Positions 1-9,625 of a stretch of DNA of 64,000 nt are shown one piece after another. Both the position numbers and the translations under genes were made by a program. The notes beneath the pieces are model-generated. The model ran no database searches. It saw only the letters and a program-made list of their open reading frames with translations, and was not told the origin of the DNA. Every line of letters starts with the position of its first letter. Position 1 is the first letter of the stretch. The DNA comes from Pantoea rwandensis (GTDB lineage: Bacteria > Pseudomonadota > Gammaproteobacteria > Enterobacterales > Enterobacteriaceae). Location: assembly GCF_002095475.1 (NCBI RefSeq), contig NZ_MLFR01000017.1:1-64000 (forward strand), given 5' to 3'.

Positions 1-33
1 ATGCCGCGATTTCTCTAGCGGCGCGGGATGCGT

Positions 34-61
34 ATATTACGCTTTCCGCATTCTCAGTCAA
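34..61 (-). promoter_or_regulatory. rrn P2: rRNA operon P2 promoter
   Basis: On the minus strand TTGACT (56-61) and TAATAT (34-39) are separated by 16 bp and followed by a GC-rich discriminator (CGCATCCCGCGCCGC). The preceding block, GCAAAAATAAATGCTTGACT, matches the recalled E. coli rrnB P2 region closely. Positions 1-33 are rRNA leader; boxA and the 16S gene are not inside the window. Confidence 0.85.
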
Positions 62-152
62 GCATTTATTTTTGCTTTTCTGAAGGTTGCCTTGAAGACT
101 ACCTCCTGAACACTTCGCTTCGTAAGCCGTTGTTCCGTGTCAGTGGAGGCGC

Positions 153-180
153 AGTATAGGGATTTCTTTTGGGCTGACAA
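153..180 (-). promoter_or_regulatory. rrn P1: rRNA operon P1 promoter
   Basis: On the minus strand a -35 TTGTCA (175-180) and a -10 TATACT (153-158) are separated by 16 bp. An A/T-rich stretch just upstream (181-220) has the position of an UP element. The order P1, about 100 bp, P2, lying downstream of murI, matches the E. coli rrnB layout as I recall it. The promoter fires toward position 1, so the 16S gene would lie outside the window. Confidence 0.85.
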
Positions 181-231
181 GTGCTAATTACAAATTAAAT
201 TCTGAGTGTTGTTTTTTTCGACGAAACCCCA

Positions 232-1083
232 CTAAATCGCCAGTTTTTCCAGCAGCGGGAAGCCATAACGCTGTAGAACTGGTGATAATTGCATCACCTC
301 ATCATCCATACGGGTGCAAAATGCCATATTTTGACCAGAAGAAACTGCATGAGGCGATTCATGCTCTAAAAGCCATACCGTACGACGAGCAATAGCCGCG
401 CCTGAATCCACTAAACGTGTGCCTTCAGGCAACACCATTTGAAGCTCATCGCGTAATAGAGGGAAATGCGTGCACCCTAATACCACCGTGTCAGGTGGTT
501 CTTTCATGCGCAGCCAAGGTTGTACAGCGCGACGCACATCATCCAACTTAACCTCTTCACCATGCAGCTTCGCTTCCGCCAGCTCTACCAGTTCAGCAGA
601 ACCCAGCATTTCGATTTTGCACTCGCGCGCAAACTGCGCCACCAGCTCATGAGTATAAGGACGTTTTACCGTGCCGCGTGTCGCCAACAATCCCACGACA
701 CCATTACGCGTGAGGCGCGCAGCTGGTTTGATCGCCGGCACAACACCGACAACCGGAAACTCGAATCGCTCACGCAATGCAGGTAAAGAAACGGTGCTGG
801 CAGAGTTACAGGCGATAATCACTAATGCCAGTGGATAGCGCTGAGTAATCGCATCAACGACGGCAACCACTCGCTCGACAATAAAGTCTTCGGTTTTTTC
901 GCCGTAAGGGAAACCTTCATTATCGAAGGCATACAAATAGTGAAGATCCGGCAATAACTGCCGGACCTCATCATGGACCGAGAGCCCACCGACGCCAGAG
1001 TCAAATACCAGCACGGTGGGACGCAGATCAGAAGCTGTAGCTGGCGCTGAGGTAGTACTCCGTTCCTGGAGTTTGATAGCCAT
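232..1083 (-). CDS. murI: Glutamate racemase MurI
   Basis: Cytoplasmic, cofactor-independent enzyme that converts L- to D-glutamate for peptidoglycan. The 283 residues include the two catalytic cysteines, Cys92 in ACNSAST and Cys204 in GCTHFPL, and the DSGVGG motif (Asp28). The frame is open further upstream (to 1128), but the ATG at 1083 gives the family N-terminus (MAIKLQ, like E. coli MATKLQ) and a 56-bp overlap with the end of btuB, the same arrangement as in E. coli. It is therefore probably translated from the btuB message. The rrn promoters follow it. Identity is certain; the start is very likely. Confidence 0.97.
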   Translation of the reverse strand: MAIKLQERSTTSAPATASDLRPTVLVFDSGVGGLSVHDEVRQLLPDLHYLYAFDNEGFPYGEKTEDFIVERVVAVVDAITQRYPLALVIIACNSASTVSLPALRERFEFPVVGVVPAIKPAARLTRNGVVGLLATRGTVKRPYTHELVAQFARECKIEMLGSAELVELAEAKLHGEEVKLDDVRRAVQPWLRMKEPPDTVVLGCTHFPLLRDELQMVLPEGTRLVDSGAAIARRTVWLLEHESPHAVSSGQNMAFCTRMDDEVMQLSPVLQRYGFPLLEKLAI

Positions 1084-2899
1084 ACACTGTCTCGTAGTCT
1101 TTATCGAACAGGTTGGCAATTCTACCACGAACGGTGAGTTGTGATGTGACCGGATACGACACTGCGAGATCCCACAAGCTTACACCGCCCAATTTCACAC
1201 GCTGCGGAGTATATGAGTGGTTATAGTCGTTATCGTAGCGGTCGCCGAGATAGTGATAGGTCACAGACCAGTCAAAATTATAAATTGTCCAGTCGAGTTG
1301 GTATTTCACTTGTTGCTTAGCACGGCGCACCAGCTGCTGATTGGTCTCAGCATCGCGTGCATCAACATAGTCATAAGAGATTTGATGGCTCAGCGGGCCG
1401 GTATCAAAGGACGCTGTGGCTTCTACCCCTTTAATACGTGCTTTGTCGATATTGTAGTAAACGTAGGTGCTTGGGTCGCTATCGATCAGGTTGTCGATAT
1501 CATTGCGGTAACCCGATACACGCCAGTTTACCGGGCCCGTCAGGCCTTCAAAACCCCCTTCCCACTGCTTGCTCTTCTCAGGCTTCAAATCTGGATTGCC
1601 GTAGGTCTGGCTGTAGAGTTGTCCCAGATTCGGCGATTTAAATGCCGTGCCATAAGAAGCGAAGACACTGTAGCCGTCAACAAACTCCCACGCGGCGCTA
1701 CTTTGCCAGGTGTTGTGCCAGCCAAACGCATCATTGTCATCGCCACGCACTGCCCCTTCCAGCGTTACGCTGCCGAACTGCTGCTGCGCAGTGGCATAAA
1801 TACCTGTATTACGTTGTTCCTGGCCTTGAATAGTGGAGTTCGTACCCGGTTCCGAAGTCTGTTTCTGCCAGTCCACGCCACCACTGATTGCACCGTGTCC
1901 AACCTGTACAGTATTGCCCCACTGCAGGTTGTACTGCTGCACATCATTTAATGAGGCAGTCGCATCGTATTTACCGAGCTGCGGGCTGTAGTTGTAATCT
2001 TTGGTGTGGCTGTAGCTGGCGATCAGCTGGGAAGAGTAAATGCCCTGATTGAAGCGCAGACCCGTATCCCAGGTTTGGCTGTAAAGCTGGCGAGTATCGA
2101 CAAAGGTGTTTGGCTCTACGTAGGTTGGATAACCATCGTAAGCGGTACGGTTGTCAAAGCCATAACCGCGGACGAAGCCGCTGAAATCATCGCTGAACTG
2201 ATGCTCCAACGATCCATACAACGTTTTACTCATAAAACCATCACGGTCTTTCTGTGCTGGGTCACCGTAGACGTCAGGCAAGTTTGCCACGACATCGTAG
2301 CCTTTAGTGTAAGTATAGTTACCCGCCATGGTGAGCTTAGTGGCATCGCCCAACATCTGCTGCGTGGAGCCATCATAGCTTTGGTAGCCGTTTGAACCGA
2401 CACCCGCCGTTAAAGTCGTACCTGGTTTATCACGACCGGTAATGATGTTAACCACGCCACCAATCGCATCCGAGCCATACACCGCAGAACGTGCGCCCCG
2501 GATATATTCGATGCGCTGCACCAGTGACAGCGGAATCTGGCTTAGATCAGATGAACCAGAAATACCCGCCTGATTGAGGCGAACGCCGTCAATTAATATC
2601 AGCACATGACTGGAGTTAGTACCACGGATAAACATCGAGCTGGATTGACCGAGGCCACCGTTCTGCGCGATATCCACGCCCGGCAAACGGCGCATCACAT
2701 CAGTCAGGCTTTTGGCCTGCCAGCGATCTATCTCATCACGAGTGACAATGGTCGTCGGGGCCAGCACCGATGAAACTGGCTGGGCGAAACGGTTAGCGGT
2801 GACGATTTGCGTATCATCATCCTGAGCGTAGCCATACGCAGCCCAGAGTGAAAGCGCCGTTGCACTGAAGGCACACAGCGTAGTTTTGCTTTTATTCAT
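1028..2899 (-). CDS. btuB: Vitamin B12 TonB-dependent outer-membrane receptor BtuB
   Basis: Imports cobalamin across the outer membrane using energy from TonB. The 623 residues show a signal peptide (about 1-25, ending GYAQ), a TonB box just after it (DTQIVTANR), a plug domain with SMFIRGTN and [10 protein letters not shown], a 22-strand-type barrel, and the aromatic C-terminus SASYSF needed for barrel insertion. The start at 2899 was chosen over upstream in-frame starts because it gives a proper signal peptide directly after the conserved leader. Expression should be controlled by the cobalamin riboswitch in the leader. The 3' end overlaps murI by 56 bp. Confidence 0.97.
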   Translation of the reverse strand: MNKSKTTLCAFSATALSLWAAYGYAQDDDTQIVTANRFAQPVSSVLAPTTIVTRDEIDRWQAKSLTDVMRRLPGVDIAQNGGLGQSSSMFIRGTNSSHVLILIDGVRLNQAGISGSSDLSQIPLSLVQRIEYIRGARSAVYGSDAIGGVVNIITGRDKPGTTLTAGVGSNGYQSYDGSTQQMLGDATKLTMAGNYTYTKGYDVVANLPDVYGDPAQKDRDGFMSKTLYGSLEHQFSDDFSGFVRGYGFDNRTAYDGYPTYVEPNTFVDTRQLYSQTWDTGLRFNQGIYSSQLIASYSHTKDYNYSPQLGKYDATASLNDVQQYNLQWGNTVQVGHGAISGGVDWQKQTSEPGTNSTIQGQEQRNTGIYATAQQQFGSVTLEGAVRGDDNDAFGWHNTWQSSAAWEFVDGYSVFASYGTAFKSPNLGQLYSQTYGNPDLKPEKSKQWEGGFEGLTGPVNWRVSGYRNDIDNLIDSDPSTYVYYNIDKARIKGVEATASFDTGPLSHQISYDYVDARDAETNQQLVRRAKQQVKYQLDWTIYNFDWSVTYHYLGDRYDNDYNHSYTPQRVKLGGVSLWDLAVSYPVTSQLTVRGRIANLFDKDYETVYGYQTPGTEYYLSASYSF

Positions 2900-2939
2900 T
2901 GTTGTAAGCATCCAAAAGACGAAGCAGGATGCCGCAGGC

Positions 2940-2968
2940 CTACAACCGATAGCACGCGATGGTTGTAG
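2940..2968 (-). promoter_or_regulatory. Hairpin in the btuB leader
   Basis: An 8-bp perfect inverted repeat (CTACAACC ... GGTTGTAG) with a 13-nt loop lies between the riboswitch core and the btuB start. It could be the switching element of the riboswitch, because it sits where an expression platform would be. No U-run follows it, so control would more likely be translational than by termination. This is inference from position and pairing only. Confidence 0.4.
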
Positions 2969-2980
2969 TGATTGCGACGA

Positions 2981-3140
2981 CACACCGGCAGGTCTTCGGG
3001 CTGAGAATCATAAATGGTGAAAAACTTCCCATCCCGCAGGACAGTGTTTGTGGATACGACCACCATGACATTCTTTTACCGCTGCGCGTCAGCTCCAGAT
3101 TCACACTGGATTCCCTTTTAACTCAAGGAGGCCGGCTGTC
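2981..3140 (-). ncRNA. Cobalamin (AdoCbl) riboswitch upstream of btuB
   Basis: The minus strand carries the conserved blocks of the E. coli btuB leader in the right order: a GCCGGC stem half (about 3131-3136), GGGAATCCAGTGTGAATCTG, the B12 box GCTGACGCGCAGCGGTAA (3076-3093), and AGCCCGAAGACCTGCCGG (2985-3002). Ligand binding is known to shut down BtuB synthesis. The btuB to trmA gap (2900-3262) holds this element, the leader hairpin and presumably the btuB and trmA promoters; I see no gene in it. Confidence 0.93.
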
Positions 3141-3262
3141 GCAGTCTACGGTTAAGAAGGCCGGGAATCCAGACTGCTCGCCATCATCTTTGCACAGAAC
3201 TGGACATCAGCAGGTGAATGCCTACAATCGCCCGGCAAGTAGGCTTATTACCAGGATGAACG

Positions 3263-4366
3263 ATGACACCCGAACAACTCCCAATTGAACAATACGACGC
3301 GCAACTGGCCGAAAAAGTCAGCCGTTTACAGGCGATGATGTCTCCCTTTGCGGCGCCTGACGTGGAGGTGTTCCGCTCACCGGTTAGTCACTATCGCATG
3401 CGCGCCGAATTCCGCATCTGGCATGATGGCGACGATCTTTACCACATCATCTTTGATCAAGAGACCAAGCAGCGCATCCGTGTGGATCAATTCCCTGCGG
3501 CGAGTGAATTGATCAATCAGTTGATGCCAAAACTGATCGACGCGATCCGTGATAACCAAGCGCTGCGTTTCAAGCTTTTCCAGATCGACTACCTGTCAAC
3601 CATGAGCAATCAGATTGTGATCTCGCTGCTTTACCACCGCAAGCTGGAAGCGGAGTGGACAGAAGCCGCCACAATACTGCGTGACAAGCTGCGCGCCGAA
3701 GGTATTGATGTACAGCTGATTGGTCGTGCGACCAAAACTAAAATCTGCCTTGACCGAGACTACGTCGATGAATGCCTGCCCGTAGCGGGTAAAGAGATGA
3801 TTTACCGTCAGGTAGAGAACAGTTTCACCCAGCCTAATGCGGCGATGAATATTCAAATGCTGGAATGGGCGTTGGATGTGACCAAAGGTTCACGTGGCGA
3901 CCTCTTGGAACTTTATTGCGGGAACGGCAATTTCTCGCTGGCGCTGGCACGCAACTTCCATCGCGTACTGGCGACGGAAATTGCGAAACCTTCGGTAGCA
4001 TCAGCGCAGTACAACATTGCAGCCAACCATATCGATAACGTGCAGATTATCCGTATGGCAGCAGAAGAGTTTACCCAGGCAATGAATGGCGTACGCAGCT
4101 TCAACCGCTTAGAAGGTATCGACCTGAAGAGCTATCAGTGCGAGACCATCTTTGTTGATCCGCCGCGCAGTGGATTAGATGAGGAAACCGTGAAGATGGT
4201 GCAGGCGTATCCACGCATCCTTTATATCTCCTGTAATCCGCAAACCCTGTGCGATAACCTCGCCACACTGTGTGAAACGCATGAGGTGTCGCGGCTGGCA
4301 CTGTTCGACCAGTTCCCGTATACCCATCACATGGAATGCGGCGTCTGGCTGACGCGCAAAGCATAA
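3263..4366 (+). CDS. trmA: tRNA (uracil-5-)-methyltransferase TrmA
   Basis: Makes 5-methyluridine at position 54 of the tRNA T-loop using S-adenosylmethionine. The 367 residues match the E. coli enzyme along the whole length. The SAM-binding [16 protein letters not shown] is present, as are the ATEIAKPS and FVDPPRSGL motifs, the catalytic Cys in ISCNP (near residue 325), and the C-terminal HHMECG Glu. The gene is divergent from btuB and ends in a hairpin terminator shared with yijD. Nothing unusual is seen. Confidence 0.97.
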   Translation: MTPEQLPIEQYDAQLAEKVSRLQAMMSPFAAPDVEVFRSPVSHYRMRAEFRIWHDGDDLYHIIFDQETKQRIRVDQFPAASELINQLMPKLIDAIRDNQALRFKLFQIDYLSTMSNQIVISLLYHRKLEAEWTEAATILRDKLRAEGIDVQLIGRATKTKICLDRDYVDECLPVAGKEMIYRQVENSFTQPNAAMNIQMLEWALDVTKGSRGDLLELYCGNGNFSLALARNFHRVLATEIAKPSVASAQYNIAANHIDNVQIIRMAAEEFTQAMNGVRSFNRLEGIDLKSYQCETIFVDPPRSGLDEETVKMVQAYPRILYISCNPQTLCDNLATLCETHEVSRLALFDQFPYTHHMECGVWLTRKA

Positions 4367-4398
4367 ACAAAAAGGGAACCTCGCGGTTCCCCTTTTTA
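4367..4398. terminator. Bidirectional terminator between trmA and yijD
   Basis: A strong GGGAACC / GGTTCCC hairpin with A-runs on its left and T-runs on its right serves the two convergent genes. Confidence 0.9.
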
Positions 4399-4400
4399 TA

Positions 4401-4757
4401 TCAGTTCTTACTCTTTGCCCGGCGGAAGCGGGTAGCAATCCAGAACACCAGCGCCACCATCAGAATGGTCGGGATGAAGTTGGAACCGATATCCGGATAC
4501 TCGGCACGTACCAGCGCGCTATACACCAGAATGCCCAGCAGGAAAAATGCCGCCGCCAGCGAAGGCATGCCATCGGGCATATTTCGGTTGAGATAACGCT
4601 GATGCAGGCACCAGGCCGCTAAGCCTAGCGCAATCAATGGGAAAATCGAAAAGGGTACAAAAGTACTGAACAGCACCGAAAAGGAGCCGTTGATAGCTAA
4701 ACCGGTGATAAAAGCCAGTAACAGCGTTCCTTTATCGCGAGGGTTTTGCTCGATCAT
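4401..4757 (-). CDS. yijD: YijD family inner-membrane protein
   Basis: Small hydrophobic protein of 118 residues with about four membrane segments. It matches E. coli YijD, including [12 protein letters not shown] and the [12 protein letters not shown] signature. Its function is not known. It lies 18 bp downstream of fabR and is co-oriented, as in E. coli, so the two are probably co-transcribed; a link to membrane lipid balance is guilt by association only. Confidence 0.92.
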   Translation of the reverse strand: MIEQNPRDKGTLLLAFITGLAINGSFSVLFSTFVPFSIFPLIALGLAAWCLHQRYLNRNMPDGMPSLAAAFFLLGILVYSALVRAEYPDIGSNFIPTILMVALVFWIATRFRRAKSKN

Positions 4758-4775
4758 TTCATTATCCTTATCACA

Positions 4776-5420
4776 TTACTCTTCGGGTTTTTCCAAGGTA
4801 ACCGCCAAGCGTTCCTGCTCCCGGCGATACCAGTAATAAGCACCTTTGGCGATCATGCGTAATTGCAGCACCAGACGATCTTCCAATTTGCGACGTTGTT
4901 CGATGTCTACATCCAGCGCTTCCGCACCCGCACTGAACACTATCGTGACCATCGCTTCGGCTTGCGCTTCAGTGAAGCTGCGCGGCATGCGATTTTCCAG
5001 CTCAAGATAATCGGCTAATTCGGCGATAAAATGTTGGATTTCACGTGCAACTGCGGCACGAAACGCGGCGGAGGTTCCGGAGCGCTCGCGTAGTAAGAGA
5101 CGAAAAGCGTTGGGATTGTTCCCGATAAATTCCATAAAAGTGGAAACCGATGTCTTGATGATGCTGCCGCCCTTCGCGATGCGCTGGCGTGCCTGACGCA
5201 TCAGCTGGCGCAACATCAGGCCGCTTTCATCGACCATGGTCAGACCCAGTTCATCCACATCTTTAAAGTGACGATAAAATGAGGTAGGTGCAATTCCGGC
5301 TTCACGCGCAACTTCACGCAAACTCAGGCTGGCAAAACTCCTTTCTGCACTTAACTGACTGAAGGCTGCTTCAATCAGCGTACGTCTTGTACGTTCTTTC
5401 TGTTGCGCCCTAACGCCCAT
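4776..5420 (-). CDS. fabR: TetR-family fatty-acid synthesis repressor FabR
   Basis: Represses fabA and fabB in response to the saturated/unsaturated acyl balance. The 214 residues contain an N-terminal helix-turn-helix (about 33-52, [20 protein letters not shown]) that is essentially identical to E. coli FabR, followed by the all-helical ligand domain. It is divergent from sthA across about 190 bp and followed by yijD. The ATG start gives the family N-terminus MGVRAQQKE. Confidence 0.96.
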   Translation of the reverse strand: MGVRAQQKERTRRTLIEAAFSQLSAERSFASLSLREVAREAGIAPTSFYRHFKDVDELGLTMVDESGLMLRQLMRQARQRIAKGGSIIKTSVSTFMEFIGNNPNAFRLLLRERSGTSAAFRAAVAREIQHFIAELADYLELENRMPRSFTEAQAEAMVTIVFSAGAEALDVDIEQRRKLEDRLVLQLRMIAKGAYYWYRREQERLAVTLEKPEE

Positions 5421-5612
5421 TGTTCCGGCCTTTTGAGTGATCTGAAGGGCACTATAACAAAATTTTCAGCGTACAGTGGGGCAAACTTGTGAACGTCTGT
5501 GAACCTCACGCTTTGTCAAAACTGAGCATTTTTCGCTGTTAGAATTCAGAAGTGCGCGGCGAGATGTTAGAATCTCGTTGTAAAAATGTATAGAAACATA
5601 GGACGTACTGGT

Positions 5613-7013
5613 ATGCAAAAGTCTTACGATTACGATGCCATTGTGATTGGCTCCGGTCCGGGCGGCGAAGGTGCGGCAATGGGCCTGGTAAAGCAGGGAG
5701 CGCGCATTGCAGTGATCGAACGCTACCATAACATCGGCGGCGGTTGTACTCACTGGGGAACCATCCCTTCAAAAGCTTTGCGTCACGCTGTTAGCCGTAT
5801 TATCGAGTTCAATCAAAACCCCCTTTATAGCGACCACACCCGACTCCTGCGCTCTTCATTTGCTGACATCCTGAATCACACTGAAAACGTTATCAGTCAG
5901 CAAACTGCGATGCGTCAGGGTTTTTATGAGCGCAACCGCTGCGAGCTTTATCAAGGCGATGCGCATTTTGTTGATGCCAACACCATTGAAGTGGAGCAAC
6001 CGGACGGCACCCGCGAGCGCTTAACCGCAGAAAAATTCGTGATTGCATGCGGTTCACGTCCGTACCACCCTGCAGACGTCGACTTTACGCATCCACGTAT
6101 TTACGACTCCGACTCCATTCTCAATCTGCATCATGAACCCGGCCACGTGATTATTTATGGCGCCGGTGTGATTGGTTGCGAATACGCGTCGATTTTCCGC
6201 GGCCTCAACGTCAAAGTTGATCTGATTAACACCCGCGATCGTCTGTTGGCCTTCCTCGACCAGGAAATGTCAGACTCGCTCTCCTATCACTTCTGGAACA
6301 GCGGCGTAGTGATTCGTCACAATGAAGAGTTCGAGAAGATTGAAGGGGTGAGCGATGGCGTGATCATGCACCTGAAGTCGGGCAAAAAAGTGAAAGCGGA
6401 TTGCCTGCTGTACGCCAACGGCCGTACCGGTAACACCGATTCACTGGCGCTGGAAAATGTCGGGCTTGAAGCTGATGGTCGTGGTCTGTTGAAAGTGAAC
6501 AGCATGTACCAGACTGCCCAGCCGCACATTTATGCCGTGGGTGACGTAATTGGTTATCCGAGCCTGGCATCTGCCGCATACGATCAGGGCCGTATTGCCG
6601 CACAAGCGATCATCAAAGGTGAAGCCTCCGCCCATCTGATCGAGGATATTCCTACCGGGATTTATACTATTCCGGAGATCAGCTCAGTGGGTAAAACCGA
6701 GCAGCAGCTGACCGCGATGAAAGTGCCTTACGAAGTGGGTCGTGCTCAGTTCAAACATCTGGCGCGTGCGCAGATTGTGGGGATGCACGTGGGCAGTCTG
6801 AAAATCCTGTTCCATCGCGAAACCAAAGAGATTTTGGGCATTCACTGCTTTGGCGAGCGTGCGGCGGAGATTATTCACATCGGCCAGGCCATCATGGAGC
6901 AGAAGAACGGCGGCAACACGATTGAGTACTTCGTGAATACCACCTTCAACTATCCGACAATGGCCGAGGCTTATCGTGTGGCCGCGTTGAACGGTTTAAA
7001 CCGCCTGTTTTAA
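5613..7013 (+). CDS. sthA: Soluble pyridine nucleotide transhydrogenase SthA (UdhA)
   Basis: Cytoplasmic FAD flavoprotein that reoxidises NADPH with NAD+. At 466 residues it is the same length as the E. coli enzyme. It shows the FAD-binding [14 protein letters not shown] near the N-terminus, the [12 protein letters not shown] region of the disulfide-reductase fold, a second dinucleotide site ([13 protein letters not shown]), and [13 protein letters not shown]. The frame is open nine codons upstream, but ATG 5613 gives the family N-terminus. Its last 18 bp overlap the 3' end of oxyR on the other strand. Confidence 0.97.
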   Translation: MQKSYDYDAIVIGSGPGGEGAAMGLVKQGARIAVIERYHNIGGGCTHWGTIPSKALRHAVSRIIEFNQNPLYSDHTRLLRSSFADILNHTENVISQQTAMRQGFYERNRCELYQGDAHFVDANTIEVEQPDGTRERLTAEKFVIACGSRPYHPADVDFTHPRIYDSDSILNLHHEPGHVIIYGAGVIGCEYASIFRGLNVKVDLINTRDRLLAFLDQEMSDSLSYHFWNSGVVIRHNEEFEKIEGVSDGVIMHLKSGKKVKADCLLYANGRTGNTDSLALENVGLEADGRGLLKVNSMYQTAQPHIYAVGDVIGYPSLASAAYDQGRIAAQAIIKGEASAHLIEDIPTGIYTIPEISSVGKTEQQLTAMKVPYEVGRAQFKHLARAQIVGMHVGSLKILFHRETKEILGIHCFGERAAEIIHIGQAIMEQKNGGNTIEYFVNTTFNYPTMAEAYRVAALNGLNRLF

Positions 7014-7913
7014 CGAGGTGTCCAGATAACCCTTCATATGGGTTTTAATTGCTTCTGCCAGCTGCTCATAGCGGCTGCGCAGAGGTGATCCTGGACGATA
7101 CACCAAAGCAATCGTGCGCTGTGGTACCGGCTTGTAACATGGCAAATAACACACGCCATCACGCACACGCTCCTTCGGCACCGCCAACGATGGCAGCAAA
7201 GTAATACCGCTTCCTGCCGCAACCATATTACGCAGCGTTTCCAGACTGGTTGCGCGGAAATGAGTATCTTCATCCGCACCCGCTTCAAAGCAGAAGCCCA
7301 TTGCCTGATCGCGCAAGCAGTGACCATCTTCCAACATCAGCAGCTTTTCACCGGCCAGATCCGACATCGGCACACGATCGCGATCGTGCCATGGGTGATC
7401 TTTATAGATCGCCAGCTTCATCGGCTCGTCAAACAGCGGTACCTCAATAAAGGCTTCGCTCTCTTTCACCAGCGCCAGAATCGCACAATCCAGTTTGCCA
7501 CTGTCGAGCTGTGCCAGCAGTTGCTGCGTCTGTGCTTCGTGCAGGTACATTTCGAGTTTAGGGAACGTTTGATGCAGCATTGGAATAATCTGCGGCAGCA
7601 AATACGGGCCAGTAGTCGGAATCAGACCAATATGCAGCGGTCCGGACATCGCTTCGCCCTGTTGGCTCGCCATCTCCTTCAGCACTTTGACTTCACGCAG
7701 CACAGTTCGCGCCTGATCCACCAGCAACAGTCCAGCTTGGGTAAATAACACCTTACGGCTGGTACGCTCCAGCAGCATCACACCGAGCTCATCTTCCAGC
7801 TTACGAATCTGCCCGCTTAAGGTAGGTTGGCTGACATGACAAGCATCAGCTGCACGCCGGAAATGGCGATGCTCCGCAAGCGAAACCAGATACTCCAGAT
7901 CACGAATGTTCAT
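6996..7913 (-). CDS. oxyR: LysR-type peroxide sensor OxyR
   Basis: Transcription activator switched on by hydrogen peroxide through a disulfide. The 305 residues carry the N-terminal winged helix-turn-helix and the two redox cysteines at the canonical positions, Cys199 and Cys208 ([11 protein letters not shown]). The start at 7913 has a good ribosome site (GAGGAAATCA). The gene is convergent with sthA, overlapping by 18 bp. Upstream is an OxyR-type binding region that in E. coli controls oxyR and the divergent oxyS. Confidence 0.98.
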   Translation of the reverse strand: MNIRDLEYLVSLAEHRHFRRAADACHVSQPTLSGQIRKLEDELGVMLLERTSRKVLFTQAGLLLVDQARTVLREVKVLKEMASQQGEAMSGPLHIGLIPTTGPYLLPQIIPMLHQTFPKLEMYLHEAQTQQLLAQLDSGKLDCAILALVKESEAFIEVPLFDEPMKLAIYKDHPWHDRDRVPMSDLAGEKLLMLEDGHCLRDQAMGFCFEAGADEDTHFRATSLETLRNMVAAGSGITLLPSLAVPKERVRDGVCYLPCYKPVPQRTIALVYRPGSPLRSRYEQLAEAIKTHMKGYLDTSLKQAV

Positions 7914-7937
7914 TGATTTCCTCCAAACCACGATAGC

Positions 7938-7998
7938 CCGTGGCGATAGATAGAATAGCAATGAACGATTAGCCTATCAAGCGATAGACGGGAATAAT
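7938..7998. promoter_or_regulatory. OxyR binding region and divergent promoter
   Basis: The block GATAGAATAGCAATGAACGA, followed shortly by CTATCAAGC, is nearly identical to the recalled oxyR-oxyS control region of E. coli and fits the OxyR pattern of spaced ATAG/CTAT quarter sites. Reading rightward, an AATAAT -10-like hexamer (7993-7998) sits at about the distance that the oxyS -10 has in E. coli. Confidence 0.8.
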
Positions 7999-8005
7999 AC
8001 CGGCC

Positions 8006-8176
8006 ATAGCAAGCAATGTTGAAAATGAAGTTGAGATGACATCGAGCATCACCTGCAATGAGCTCGAAAAATCATAGTGTTGGCCGGGAGTGCCAGCCCT
8101 TGATGATGTGCCTATAACAATATGTATTTCTGAAGCTAGAGGTTGGCGGGCTACCGAAAAGGAGCCCGCTTTTTTT
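8006..8176 (+). ncRNA. Candidate OxyS-like small RNA
   Basis: No protein gene is apparent between oxyR and argH, but the plus strand has both ends of a transcript. An OxyR site with a -10 lies at 7938-7998. A textbook Rho-independent terminator (GCGGGCT/AGCCCGC stem, then eight T) ends at about 8176, precisely at the argH stop codon. The T-run is on the plus strand, so the terminator does not serve argH. oxyS occupies this slot and strand in E. coli. The body (about 170 nt) is longer and largely dissimilar to E. coli OxyS as I remember it; a CCCTTGATG stretch (8097-8105) loosely recalls an OxyS loop. Both ends are inferred. Confidence 0.5.
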
Positions 8177-8177
8177 T
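8146..8177 (+). terminator. Rho-independent terminator of the oxyS-like transcript
   Basis: A 7-bp GC-rich stem (GCGGGCT / AGCCCGC) is followed by a T8 run on the plus strand, directed against the end of argH. The reverse orientation has no U-run. Confidence 0.85.
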
Positions 8178-9549
8178 ACGCCAAACGCTTTTTCGCTTCA
8201 GCGATGGCAAATGCCACCTGCTGTGGTGACACGCCACCTTGCGCATTGCGCTTGTCGAGGCAGGATTGCAGCGACAGAATCGGATAAACGTCATCCTCAA
8301 TCACCGCACTGAACTGCTTCAATTGCGCCAGGCTTAACGCTTCCAGCGCCACGCCCTGCTTGATCGCTTCAATCACGGTTTCACCGACAATGTGGTGCGC
8401 TTCACGGAATGGGACACCCTTCGCGACCAGATAATCCGCCAGTTCGGTGGAGTTGGCGTAACCCTGCTCGGCCGCTTCCTGGCAGCGTGGGCGTTTTACC
8501 TGAATGCCATCCAGCACCAGTACCGACATGTGCAGACAGTCGACCCAAGTATCAAGCGCATCGAACAGGCCTTCTTTGTCTTCCTGCATGTCTTTGTTGT
8601 AGGCCAGCGGCAAGCCTTTCAACGTCATCATCATGCCGGTCAGTGCACCCTGTACACGACCACATTTGCCGCGAATCAGCTCCAGTGCATCTGGGTTTTT
8701 CTTCTGTGGCATCAGTGAAGAACCTGAGGTGACCTTGTCGGACAGCTCGAGGAAACCGGCTTCTCCGGTGTTGAAGAAGATCAAATCTTCAGCAAAGCGC
8801 GACAGGTGTACCATACCGATTGACGCATCTGACAGCAGTTCCAGCACGTGGTCACGATCCGATACGGTATCAAGACTGTTGCGTGTGGCAGACGCGAAGC
8901 CTAACCAGCCCGCCAGCTGCTGACGGTCGATTTCGTACGCGGTACCCGCCAGCGCGCCACAACCCAGTGGACTCACATCAAGACGCTTCAGGGTGTCCTG
9001 CAGACGGCTCTCATCACGCGCCAGCATTTCTACATAGGCGAGGCACCAGTGAGCAAACGTCACCGGCTGTGCACGTTGCAGGTGCGTATAGCCCGGCATC
9101 ACTGCATCCTGATTAGCTTCTGCGGTAGCAACCAGTGCAGATTGCAGCTCACGCGTCGCGTCCAGCAATACTACAACCTGCTCTTTGCACCACAGTTTCA
9201 GATCGGTAGCGACCTGATCGTTACGGCTACGGCCTGTGTGCAGTTTTTTGCCCAAGGCACCCACTTTGTCGATCAGCTTGCCCTCGACCCAGCTATGGAT
9301 ATCTTCGGCATCGCTTTGCAGAATCTGCTCTGGATTGGCGCGCACTTCTGCCAGCAGTTCATTCAATGCGGCTTCCAACTGCTGCTGCTCATCGCTGCTC
9401 AATACATTGACGGTCACCAGCGCTTTAGACCACGCAATCGAACCGGTGATGTCTTGCTCTGCCAGACGATAATCAAAACGCAATGAGTCGTTGAACTGTT
9501 TGAACCGTTGGTCTGCTGCCTGCGAAAAACGTCCGCCCCAAAGTGCCAT
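8176..9549 (-). CDS. argH: Argininosuccinate lyase ArgH
   Basis: Last step of arginine synthesis: splits argininosuccinate into arginine and fumarate. At 457 residues it has the family length and carries the fumarase/ASL signature [12 protein letters not shown]. It is the last gene of argCBGH and lies 76 bp after argG, with a hairpin in between. Its stop codon abuts the terminator of the candidate small RNA on the other strand. Confidence 0.97.
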   Translation of the reverse strand: MALWGGRFSQAADQRFKQFNDSLRFDYRLAEQDITGSIAWSKALVTVNVLSSDEQQQLEAALNELLAEVRANPEQILQSDAEDIHSWVEGKLIDKVGALGKKLHTGRSRNDQVATDLKLWCKEQVVVLLDATRELQSALVATAEANQDAVMPGYTHLQRAQPVTFAHWCLAYVEMLARDESRLQDTLKRLDVSPLGCGALAGTAYEIDRQQLAGWLGFASATRNSLDTVSDRDHVLELLSDASIGMVHLSRFAEDLIFFNTGEAGFLELSDKVTSGSSLMPQKKNPDALELIRGKCGRVQGALTGMMMTLKGLPLAYNKDMQEDKEGLFDALDTWVDCLHMSVLVLDGIQVKRPRCQEAAEQGYANSTELADYLVAKGVPFREAHHIVGETVIEAIKQGVALEALSLAQLKQFSAVIEDDVYPILSLQSCLDKRNAQGGVSPQQVAFAIAEAKKRLA

Positions 9550-9573
9550 CTGCTTTACTCCTGAATGCTGTTA

Positions 9574-9604
9574 TAGAAAGGGCGGCCCGAAGCCGCCCTT
9601 GCAA
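9574..9604 (-). other. Intercistronic hairpin between argG and argH
   Basis: AAGGGCGGC pairs with GCCGCCCTT around a short loop, with TTTCTATAAC after it on the minus strand. It looks like a partial terminator or RNA-processing hairpin inside the operon. Confidence 0.5.
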
Positions 9605-9625
9605 AATGTGTTATCTGCTGCGGTG

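Noticed and set aside
1217..1951. 244-codon frame on the plus strand inside btuB
   Set aside because: Antisense shadow of btuB; the minus-strand protein is conserved throughout.
8090..8287. 65-codon plus-strand frame from the oxyR-argH gap into argH
   Set aside because: It crosses the plus-strand terminator and overlaps argH antisense; the small RNA explanation fits better.
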